From NCBI GenBank assembly GCA_937897625.1, contig CALCNZ010000017.1:1-11742 (forward strand): DNA of 11,742 nucleotides, in the 5' to 3' direction. This document shows positions 6,358-11,742 of the stretch, piece after piece. Under the pieces are notes generated by a model that saw only the letters and a list, made by a program, of their open reading frames with translations, did no database searches and was not told the origin of the DNA. The translations under genes were made by a program, and so were the position numbers. Origin of the DNA: an uncultured Flavobacteriales bacterium. Its GTDB lineage: Bacteria; Bacteroidota; Bacteroidia; Flavobacteriales_D; Sanyastnellaceae. The number at the start of each line of letters is the position of its first letter. Within the stretch, counting starts at the first letter, position 1.

Positions 6358-7248
6358 ATGAAAAACATTGCAGTTATTGGTGCTGGCACCATGGGAAATG
6401 GAATCGCGCATGTGTTCGCGCAAAACGGATTCACCGTTCAATTGATTGATTTGAATGAAGCGCAACTGGAAAAAGCTATCGCTACCATTTCTAAGAACTT
6501 GGACCGTCAGGTTGCTAAAGGAACGCTCACCGAAGAGCAAAAAGCTCAAACACTTGCAAATCTGACCACTTCTAACTCTATTGAAAACGGAGTAAGCAAC
6601 GCGGAGCTAGTTGTTGAAGCAGCCACCGAAAACGTTGATCTTAAATTGAAAATCTTTCAAACCCTCGACGCGAATGCACCTGCAAACTGCATCTTGGCTT
6701 CCAATACTTCTTCCATAAGCATTACCAAAATTGCTTCAGTAACGAACAGACCTTCTCAGGTTATTGGCATGCACTTCATGAATCCAGTTCCAGTAATGAA
6801 ATTGGTTGAAGTTATTCGTGGATACAGCACTTCGAACGAAGTGAATGAAAAGGTCTTTGAAATTTCAAAGCAGCTTGGTAAAGTTCCTGTTGAAGTAAAC
6901 GACTACCCAGGTTTCGTAGCCAACCGCATTCTTATGCCTATGATCAACGAAGCTATATACACCCTTTACGAAGGCGTTGCTGGCGTTGAAGAAATAGATA
7001 CTGTAATGAAGTTAGGAATGGGACATCCAATGGGCCCACTTCGCTTAGCCGATTTCATTGGATTAGACGTATGCTTGGCTATTCTAAGAGTAATGCACGA
7101 AGGTTTTGGCAATCCGAAATACGCACCTTGCCCGTTGTTGGTGAACATGGTTACCGCAAAGAAATTAGGCGACAAATCGGGTGAAGGTTTTTACATTTTG
7201 AATAGAGAAACGAAAGAGACAACTGTTTCGCCTTCGTTTTCAAAATAA
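6358..7248 (+). CDS. 3-hydroxyacyl-CoA (3-hydroxybutyryl-CoA) dehydrogenase
   Basis: 296 residues from ATG 6358, NAD(H)-dependent oxidation of 3-hydroxyacyl-CoA to 3-ketoacyl-CoA. The N-terminal Rossmann fold opens at once with MKNIAVIGAGTMGNGIAH (GxGxxG loop at 8-13). Catalytic residues are present at family spacing: Ser118 (NTSS), His139 (GMHFMNP), Glu151 (KLVEVIRG) and Asn189 (ANR). The C-terminal helical domain (about 185-282) ends in GDKSGEGFY. An in-frame ATG at 6331 would add nine residues before the Rossmann strand and overlaps a possible -7 element, so 6358 is preferred. It is the stand-alone Hbd/PaaH type, without a fused hydratase. It could serve butyrate or fatty-acid metabolism, or the later steps of phenylacetate breakdown given paaA and paaE 2.5 kb away. 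The specific substrate is not determined. Confidence 0.93.
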   Translation: MKNIAVIGAGTMGNGIAHVFAQNGFTVQLIDLNEAQLEKAIATISKNLDRQVAKGTLTEEQKAQTLANLTTSNSIENGVSNAELVVEAATENVDLKLKIFQTLDANAPANCILASNTSSISITKIASVTNRPSQVIGMHFMNPVPVMKLVEVIRGYSTSNEVNEKVFEISKQLGKVPVEVNDYPGFVANRILMPMINEAIYTLYEGVAGVEEIDTVMKLGMGHPMGPLRLADFIGLDVCLAILRVMHEGFGNPKYAPCPLLVNMVTAKKLGDKSGEGFYILNRETKETTVSPSFSK

Positions 7249-7254
7249 TTCAAG

Positions 7255-8175
7255 GTGAAAATTCATCAAGACTTTTCTTCGTTTAAGGAAGTAAAAAATC
7301 CTGTCTTAACTATCGGCACATTCGACGGTGTTCACCTCGGGCACCAGGCCATTCTGCACCGCATGAAAGCCTTGGCGCAAGAGGTTAACGGAGAAACAGT
7401 AGTGCTTACTTTCACCCCGCATCCGCGCACTGTGCTCTTCCCTGAAGACCACGGTATTCAGCTGCTTTCAGATACGCAGGAGAAAAGAATATTCTTATCC
7501 GATTGCGGCATCGATCACTTGGTTGAATTTCCTTTCACCATAGAATTCGCGAAGAAGACTGCGTTCGAATATGTGCGCGATTTATTGGTGGTTGGAATGA
7601 ATGTCCACACCGTAATTGTTGGATACGATCACCGCTTCGGGAGAAACCGTGAAGGGAACTTTCAAAAATTGTTGGAGTACGCAGATATGTTTCAATTTCA
7701 TGTTGAAGAAATTCCGGCGCAACTCGTGAACGAAAGTGAAGTCAGTTCAACAAAAATTCGAAATGCTATTTTAGCCGGAAATGTTGAGTTCGCGCATCAT
7801 GCAACAGGCAGAAACTACGTGCTTTCAGGAACTGTTGTGCATGGGAAGGGCAACGGTCAGAAAATTGGTTTTCCAACGGCCAACATAAAAATTTCAGATC
7901 CGCTAAAACTTATTCCAGCAAACGGAGTCTATGTGGTAGAGACCAACATAAACGGAAAAAACTACCGCGGAGCTATGAATATTGGAACCCGACCTACCTT
8001 CGAATTAAACGGAAGCCGATCTTTGGAAGTGCACGTGATTGGGTTTCACAACAACCTGTATGAACAGCCCTTGCAAGTTGAATTTATTCGGAAGATTCGC
8101 GACGAACAAAATTTTGGTTCAATAGATGCGTTGAAAGAACAACTCGCAAAAGACATTGCCAATGCCATTCGCTAA
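7255..8175 (+). CDS. ribF: Bifunctional riboflavin kinase / FAD synthetase
   Basis: 306 residues, making FMN from riboflavin and then FAD in the cytoplasm. The N-terminal FMN adenylyltransferase domain (about 1-180) has GTFDGVHLGHQ (21-31, nucleotidyl-transferase HxGH signature), VGYDHRFGRNREGN (122-135) and SSTKIR (164-169). The C-terminal riboflavin kinase domain (about 185-306) has GKGNGQKIGFPTANI (197-211, the GxPTAN-type site), NGVYVVE and GAMNIGTRPTFE, with Glu258 in SLEVH. The start is a GTG at 7255. An in-frame stop two codons upstream (TAA 7246-7248, which ends the dehydrogenase gene) leaves no ATG choice, and MKIHQDF is a normal RibF beginning. It sits 6 nt after the dehydrogenase gene and overlaps the LRR gene by 14 bp. 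Confidence 0.97.
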   Translation: MKIHQDFSSFKEVKNPVLTIGTFDGVHLGHQAILHRMKALAQEVNGETVVLTFTPHPRTVLFPEDHGIQLLSDTQEKRIFLSDCGIDHLVEFPFTIEFAKKTAFEYVRDLLVVGMNVHTVIVGYDHRFGRNREGNFQKLLEYADMFQFHVEEIPAQLVNESEVSSTKIRNAILAGNVEFAHHATGRNYVLSGTVVHGKGNGQKIGFPTANIKISDPLKLIPANGVYVVETNINGKNYRGAMNIGTRPTFELNGSRSLEVHVIGFHNNLYEQPLQVEFIRKIRDEQNFGSIDALKEQLAKDIANAIR

Positions 8176-8782
8176 AACAACTCTTTTCACACTTGTTATT
8201 CTATTCAACTTTGGAGTTGCTTCGCATGCGCAATTGGTATCGTGGGACAAAATTGATACTTGTAAAATATACACCGACCTGAGCCTCGCGTTAAAAGAAC
8301 CTTCCAAGGTATACAGGCTTCATCTTAATCGTAAAAAGTACACTGAAATTCCTGAAGACGTCTTTTTGTTTTCCAACTTGAACGACCTTCAACTCGATCG
8401 AAACAAGATCAAAAATATCCCTTCAAAAATTAACGAACTTCCATTTTTACAAAGGCTGAGCATAAATGAAAACCTTGTAGATTCAATGCCTCCCGTACTT
8501 TTCAGTTTGAAAAATTTAAGGATACTCGAATTGGGCGACAACTACATTAGCACACTTCCAGATGAAATAGAAAAGTTGCAAGAGCTGCGCATTTTAGCGC
8601 TTTGGGACAATCCCATCGACTATTATCCGAATGCAATAGGCTCGTTGAAGAACTTAACGCATCTCGATTTTCTTCACAACCAAATGAGTTTTGGAACCCA
8701 AGATCGCATTCTCCAAATGGTAGATTCGAAGAACACCAAAGTTTATTTTTCTACTCCTTGCGCTTGCGAGGACGGACATTAA
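8162..8782 (+). CDS. Small secreted leucine-rich-repeat protein
   Basis: 206 residues from ATG 8162. An in-frame TTG at 8156 is possible but adds only two residues. A signal peptide (about 1-23, ending SHA before Gln24) sends it to the periplasm or beyond. Residues about 49-175 hold four to five repeats of 23 residues with the LxxLxLxxNxIxxIP pattern: LNDLQLDRNKIKNIP (73-87), LQRLSINENLVDSMP (96-110), LRILELGDNYISTLP (119-133), LRILALWDNPIDYYP (142-156) and a last LTHLDFLHNQM (165-175). The short C-terminal tail contains CAC and there is no T9SS domain. LRRs bind proteins; the ligand is unknown. The 14-bp overlap with the end of ribF suggests translational coupling. It ends 4 bp from the convergent paaE stop, with no terminator hairpin seen. 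Confidence 0.85.
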   Translation: MPFAKTTLFTLVILFNFGVASHAQLVSWDKIDTCKIYTDLSLALKEPSKVYRLHLNRKKYTEIPEDVFLFSNLNDLQLDRNKIKNIPSKINELPFLQRLSINENLVDSMPPVLFSLKNLRILELGDNYISTLPDEIEKLQELRILALWDNPIDYYPNAIGSLKNLTHLDFLHNQMSFGTQDRILQMVDSKNTKVYFSTPCACEDGH

Positions 8783-8786
8783 TCCA

Positions 8787-9863
8787 TTAAACTTTATCGA
8801 AGTCTATAACGACAGTGTCTGAAATAGGTTCGCACTGACAAGTAAGTACAAATCCTGCGTTCACTTCACCCGGTTCCAAAGCGTAGTTCAATTTCATATC
8901 TACTTCACCTTCCTTCACGTGCGCGCGACACGTGCAACACATTCCGCCTTTGCATGAAAATGGAATGTCTAGGCCCGCACGCTGCGCCGCATCTAAAATC
9001 ATTTCACCCGTTTTCGGCATTTTAAATTGGGTGTAATTCCCATCGAAAATAACGGTCACGTCTGCTTGTCCTTCCAACACCACTTCCTTCTTCACAACTG
9101 GAGGAGCTTGCTTAGCCTGGCCTGGAGAAGCGAACAATTCGAAATGAACATTTTCCGCTGCCATTCCCTTCGATAAATAAAAATCTTTTACGGCACGAAT
9201 CATCGGCTCTGGTCCGCAAACAAAAACTTCCGAAACCGTTTCTATGGGAATGAAGCGCTGTGTAAAGCCTTCAATTTTCTCTGCATCTATTCTTCCATAA
9301 AAAAGAGCAATGTCGTTCGGTTCGCCGCTTAGCACATGAAACACACGGAATCTTCCGAGGTAAATGTCCTTCATGTCTTCAATTAAATCGCGGAAAATAA
9401 TTCCATTGAAATTCCTGTTTCCGTAAATCAATGATACCTCTGCTTCAGCGTTGTTTTGAAGAAGCGTGCGCGCAATGGACAGCATGGGCGTAATTCCACT
9501 TCCAGCAGCGTAAAGGACCATGTGTGTTTTCCCATCTAAATTATTCGGGGTGAAGTGCCCCATGGGGTTCATCACTTGCATTTCCATACCTGCCTCGATC
9601 TCTGAGGTGGCCCATGTGGAAAATACTCCACCGTCTACTCGCTTTATGGCCACACGCAATTCACCGTCTGAGGCACCACTGCAAATGGAATACGACCTGC
9701 GAATGTCTTCTCCGTTTACACTTGCGCGAAGCGTAAGGTATTGCCCTGGCTTGAATACGTAGCGTTCTGCTAAATCGGAAGGCACATGGAAAGCAATAGA
9801 AACACTATCGGCGGTTTCCCGACGCACGTCGGAAACAGTTAAAGCGGAAAAGGTTGGTCTCAT
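8787..9863 (-). CDS. paaE: Phenylacetyl-CoA epoxygenase reductase subunit (PaaE)
   Basis: 358 residues. It transfers electrons from NAD(P)H through FAD and a 2Fe-2S cluster to the di-iron epoxygenase. Domains in order: FAD-binding barrel (about 5-105) with RSYSICS (56-62); NAD(P)-binding domain (about 112-235) with GSGITPML (121-128) and CGPEPM (216-221); a linker; then a plant-type ferredoxin domain (about 268-358) with Cys304, Cys309, Cys312 and Cys342, spaced C-x4-C-x2-C-x29-C. This reductase-then-ferredoxin order is that of PaaE. The open frame continues upstream to 10097, but those residues are atypical, would overlap paaA, and lie beyond the promoter at 9877-9905. The ATG at 9863 (MRPTFSALTV) is therefore taken. 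paaA is divergent. Other class IA reductases share the fold; the adjacent paaA settles the call. Confidence 0.94.
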   Translation of the reverse strand: MRPTFSALTVSDVRRETADSVSIAFHVPSDLAERYVFKPGQYLTLRASVNGEDIRRSYSICSGASDGELRVAIKRVDGGVFSTWATSEIEAGMEMQVMNPMGHFTPNNLDGKTHMVLYAAGSGITPMLSIARTLLQNNAEAEVSLIYGNRNFNGIIFRDLIEDMKDIYLGRFRVFHVLSGEPNDIALFYGRIDAEKIEGFTQRFIPIETVSEVFVCGPEPMIRAVKDFYLSKGMAAENVHFELFASPGQAKQAPPVVKKEVVLEGQADVTVIFDGNYTQFKMPKTGEMILDAAQRAGLDIPFSCKGGMCCTCRAHVKEGEVDMKLNYALEPGEVNAGFVLTCQCEPISDTVVIDFDKV

Positions 9864-9876
9864 AAGTTTGAAAAGG

Positions 9877-9905
9877 CAAAAATAGGTGAACGAAGTTCTG
9901 AACAA
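9877..9905 (-). promoter_or_regulatory. Promoter of paaE
   Basis: Read on the minus strand, a TTG (9905-9903) is followed after 18 nt by TATTTTTG (9884-9877), an exact TAnnTTTG. Only 13 nt separate the -7 element from the ATG at 9863. The mRNA leader would be about 6-10 nt. This also decides the start codon against the longer open frame. Confidence 0.75.
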
Positions 9906-9936
9906 GAATTTTTCACGGCTGATATTTGCAATGATT

Positions 9937-9963
9937 TTGTTTAAGATGAATGAACTAAATTTG
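9937..9963 (+). promoter_or_regulatory. Promoter of paaA
   Basis: TTG at 9937-9939 (within TTTTG) and TAAATTTG at 9956-9963 are separated by 16 nt, slightly shorter than usual, while the -7 element is an exact match. It ends 5 nt before the ATG at 9969, so transcription would begin at or next to the start codon. It lies back to back with the paaE promoter. The 31 bp between the two -33 elements (9906-9936) could hold a shared operator, but I see no convincing palindrome beyond TTGCAA (9926-9931). Confidence 0.6.
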
Positions 9964-9968
9964 TTCTT

Positions 9969-10916
9969 ATGGAAATGGAATTGGCCCTTCAAAAATTTCA
10001 GCAATACATAGACGCTGAAAATAAAATCGAAGCAAAAGATTGGATGCCGGAAGGCTATCGCAAAACGCTTATTCGTCAGATTGGACAGCACGCCCATAGC
10101 GAAATCATTGGAATGCTTCCTGAAGGAAATTGGATTACCCGCGCGCCGTCTTTGCGCAGAAAAGCAATTTTGTTAGCGAAGGTGCAAGATGAAGCCGGTC
10201 ACGGTTTGTACTTGTACTGTGCTGCCGAAACCATGGGTGTAGACAGAGATACCATGACAGAAGAAATGCTATCGGGTAAAGCGAAATACTCTTCTATTTT
10301 CAATTACCCGACAACTTCATGGGCCGATATTGGTGCCATTGGTTGGTTGGTAGACGGTGCCGCAATTGTTAATCAGGTTTCTTTGCAGCGCACGAGCTAC
10401 GGTCCATACAGCAGGGCGTTGATTCGCATTTGCAAAGAGGAAAGTTTTCATCAGAGACAAGGATATGAAATTTGCATCGCGCTTTCGAAAGGAACTGCAG
10501 AGCAAAAGAAAATGTTGCAAGATGCGTTCAATCGTTTTTGGTGGCCGGCGTTAATGATGTTTGGTCCGTCTGACAAAGACTCTGCGCACAGCAGTCAGAA
10601 TATGATTTGGAAAATCAAGCGTCATTCGAACGACGAGATGCGTCAGAAATTCGTAGACATGACGGTTGCTCAAGCTGAATATTTAGGACTTACCATTCCA
10701 GATCCAGATTTGAAATGGAACGAAGAAACGGGTCATTACGATTTCGGTGAAATCGATTGGACGGAATTCAACGAAGTGGTAAGAGGAAATGGACCGTGCA
10801 ACAAAGAGCGTATTGCTGCGAAGCAAAAAGCTTGGAGTGAGGGCGCATGGGTTCGTGAAGCAGCGGTGGCGTATGCTGAGAAGCAAAAAGAAAAAGCCGC
10901 ACAGAGTGCAGCTTAA
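9969..10916 (+). CDS. paaA: Phenylacetyl-CoA 1,2-epoxidase catalytic subunit (PaaA)
   Basis: 315 residues, the di-iron oxygenase subunit that turns phenylacetyl-CoA into its ring 1,2-epoxide, the first committed step of aerobic hybrid phenylacetate breakdown. The four-helix ferritin-like core shows the expected metal ligands: Glu45 (HAHSE), Glu75 and His78 (QDEAGH), Asp129 (WLVDG), Glu158 and His161 (KEESFH). Length and the C-terminal part (DPDLKWNEETGHYDFGEIDW) match PaaA and not PaaC, which is shorter. Two starts are possible, ATG 9969 and ATG 9975; the promoter ends at 9963, so the second may be used if the mRNA starts at about 9969. In most bacteria paaB, paaC and paaD follow paaA. Here a terminator and a convergent thioredoxin gene follow instead, so the partners must be elsewhere. 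Confidence 0.97.
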   Translation: MEMELALQKFQQYIDAENKIEAKDWMPEGYRKTLIRQIGQHAHSEIIGMLPEGNWITRAPSLRRKAILLAKVQDEAGHGLYLYCAAETMGVDRDTMTEEMLSGKAKYSSIFNYPTTSWADIGAIGWLVDGAAIVNQVSLQRTSYGPYSRALIRICKEESFHQRQGYEICIALSKGTAEQKKMLQDAFNRFWWPALMMFGPSDKDSAHSSQNMIWKIKRHSNDEMRQKFVDMTVAQAEYLGLTIPDPDLKWNEETGHYDFGEIDWTEFNEVVRGNGPCNKERIAAKQKAWSEGAWVREAAVAYAEKQKEKAAQSAA

Positions 10917-10936
10917 TCTTCAAACTAAAAAATATT

Positions 10937-11233
10937 TTAGAAAGAACGGAGCAGTTGAATCAACTGCTCTTTTTCTTTTACGCCCGCTTCCTTCCACATC
11001 ACCTCTCCGTTTTTGAAGATCATTAACGTTGGAACAGAACGCACGTTGTATTTCGCGGCCACCGCCTGATTGCGGTCGATGTCTATTTTAATAATGCGTG
11101 CTTCGTCTCCAATGGCGCTTGCCAATTCTTCCAAAATTGGACCTTGGTATTTACACGGCCCACACCAAGTTGCGAAGAAATCTACTAGCACTGGCTTATC
11201 GCTTTGAATGATATCGTTGAAGCTTCCTTTCAT
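10937..11233 (-). CDS. Thioredoxin
   Basis: 98 residues, a single thioredoxin fold with the WCGPC active site (residues 23-27; redox Cys24 and Cys27) and the cis-proline in RSVPTL (Pro68). There is no signal peptide, so it is cytoplasmic. It is a little shorter than E. coli TrxA (108), lacking the first strand. The ATG overlaps the stop of the upstream rhodanese gene in ATGA (11230-11233), which shows translational coupling. In this operon it probably reduces the persulfide formed on the rhodanese cysteine or otherwise recycles it; that role is inference. The codons for its last residues (EQLIQLL) double as the paaA terminator hairpin on the other strand. Confidence 0.95.
   Translation of the reverse strand: MKGSFNDIIQSDKPVLVDFFATWCGPCKYQGPILEELASAIGDEARIIKIDIDRNQAVAAKYNVRSVPTLMIFKNGEVMWKEAGVKEKEQLIQLLRSF
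10949..10979 (+). terminator. Intrinsic terminator of paaA, inside the thioredoxin gene
   Basis: GAGCAGTTG (10949-10957) pairs perfectly with CAACTGCTC (10961-10969) around a 3-nt loop, followed by TTTTTCTTTT (10970-10979). It is a strong rho-independent terminator for the plus strand, 33 nt after the paaA stop. All of it lies in the 3' coding end of the minus-strand thioredoxin gene. On the minus strand the hairpin forms too but lacks the T-run directly after it. A weaker AT-only hairpin (10925-10940, CTAAAA/TTTTAG) sits at the thioredoxin stop. Confidence 0.85.
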
Positions 11234-11544
11234 TTTTGTTGAATTAGGTTTTGCATTTTGTTCCAGCTACCTGCATTGTGCACGTTGGCGAATCCCATTT
11301 GTTTCAATTGAGCAACCGCCGCACCGCTTCTCATACCGCTTCTGCAGCAGAGAATAATCGCTTCATCTTTTTTCCAAGCTTTCGCCTTGGTTGGAATTTC
11401 CGGCAGCGGAACATTGCTTGTTCCTTTCGCGTGTCCTTCAGAATATTCTCCTTTCGTGCGGACATCTATCAGCTTCGCTCCTTCGCGCATCAACTGCACC
11501 AAATCTACCTTTGGCTTGCCTTTTAAAAATGAAAAGAATCCCAT
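11230..11544 (-). CDS. Single-domain rhodanese
   Basis: 104 residues from ATG 11544. A single rhodanese domain: substrate-entry strand LIDVRTKGEYSEGHAKG (25-41), then NVPL, then the active-site loop CRSGMRS (67-73) with catalytic Cys67 behind ILC. Rhodaneses carry sulfane sulfur as a persulfide on this Cys. The six-residue loop length is that of sulfurtransferases, not of the Cdc25-type phosphatases. The open frame reaches 11571, but the ATG at 11544 overlaps the upstream stop as TAATG and gives the normal length. The N-terminus MGFFSFLKGKP is mildly hydrophobic but not a clear signal peptide. It overlaps the thioredoxin start by 4 bp and is paralogous to the upstream partial gene. Confidence 0.92.
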   Translation of the reverse strand: MGFFSFLKGKPKVDLVQLMREGAKLIDVRTKGEYSEGHAKGTSNVPLPEIPTKAKAWKKDEAIILCCRSGMRSGAAVAQLKQMGFANVHNAGSWNKMQNLIQQK

Positions 11545-11742
11545 TACACTAAAGCATTTACTTCCATCCAACCACCACCGTTATACACCTCTTGAACGCC
11601 TTGTTGCTGAAGGTATCCAGCGGCTTGTCCGCTTCTTCCACCTGAGAGGCAACACAGTACTAAAGGCTTAGGCATATTTTTGAACTCTTCTACTTTCGTT
11701 GGCACTTCTTGCAGTGGAATATTGATTGAACCCGCTACATGT
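11544..11742 (-). CDS. Rhodanese-domain protein (5' partial, runs off right edge)
   Basis: A minus-strand frame is open from the right edge to a TAA at 11544-11546, giving 65 complete residues. It begins HVAGSINIPLQEVPTKVEEF and continues with the active-site loop CLSGGRS after VLC, then YLQQQGV and VYNGGGW. This is the C-terminal two thirds of a rhodanese domain. It aligns with the next gene over its whole visible length (IPLQEVPTK with VPLPEIPTK; CCLSGGRS with CCRSGMRS; YNGGGW with HNAGSW), so the two are tandem paralogues. The stop overlaps the next start by one base (TAATG). Whether further domains lie upstream cannot be seen. Confidence 0.9.
   Translation of the reverse strand, partial: HVAGSINIPLQEVPTKVEEFKNMPKPLVLCCLSGGRSGQAAGYLQQQGVQEVYNGGGWMEVNALV

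Noticed and set aside
9921..9928. GATATTTG as an alternative paaA -7 element
   Set aside because: It lacks the first T of TAnnTTTG and has no TTG upstream at the right distance; TAAATTTG at 9956 is an exact match.
9864..10097. Upstream extension of the paaE open frame by 78 codons
   Set aside because: The residues are Phe/Lys-rich and unlike any reductase N-terminus. They run antisense through the first part of paaA and through both promoters, and the paaE -7 element lies between them and the ATG at 9863.
11545..11571. Nine-codon upstream extension of the second rhodanese
   Set aside because: It lies inside the coding end of the first rhodanese in another frame; the TAATG overlap and normal domain length favour ATG 11544.

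Overview
The window looks like a chromosomal segment of a Bacteroidota bacterium, most likely a member of the Flavobacteriales. Four things point there: a secreted protein ending in a type IX secretion (T9SS) sorting domain; promoters of the Bacteroidota type (TTG, then TAnnTTTG) with no Shine-Dalgarno sequences; signal peptides cleaved before Gln; and a phenylacetyl-CoA epoxygenase gene pair. Base composition is moderate and even. I see no tRNA, rRNA, insertion sequence, CRISPR array or phage gene.

Layout. 1-1718 (+): the 3' part of a T9SS cargo gene, then a DMT/EamA transporter 3 nt downstream. 1717-1910: a repeat tract made of 24-bp and 12-bp tandem units around an imperfect palindrome. 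1920-2636 (+): a clear promoter, rplU, rpmA and an intrinsic terminator whose left arm can also pair with the sequence just after the rpmA stop. 2666-8782 (+): serS, a coiled-coil lipoprotein, a periplasmic TPR protein, a 3-hydroxyacyl-CoA dehydrogenase with its own possible -7 element, ribF (GTG start) and a small secreted LRR protein that overlaps ribF. 8787-9863 (-): paaE, tail to tail with the LRR gene. 9969-10916 (+): paaA, divergent from paaE across 105 bp that carries both promoters. 10937-11742 (-): a tightly overlapping operon read from the right edge: rhodanese (partial), rhodanese, thioredoxin.

How the genes fit together. rplU/rpmA/serS supply translation. ribF makes FMN and FAD, and FAD is the cofactor of PaaE. 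PaaE passes electrons from NAD(P)H through FAD and a 2Fe-2S centre to the di-iron oxygenase PaaA, which epoxidises phenylacetyl-CoA. The 3-hydroxyacyl-CoA dehydrogenase could act later in that pathway or in general fatty-acid or butyrate metabolism. The usual paaB/paaC/paaD partners do not follow paaA here. The rhodanese/thioredoxin operon suggests sulfane-sulfur handling.

Most of the window is housekeeping. The least explained parts are the repeat tract, the switch-like hairpins between rpmA and serS, the very short mRNA leaders, and the paaA terminator encoded inside the convergent thioredoxin gene.
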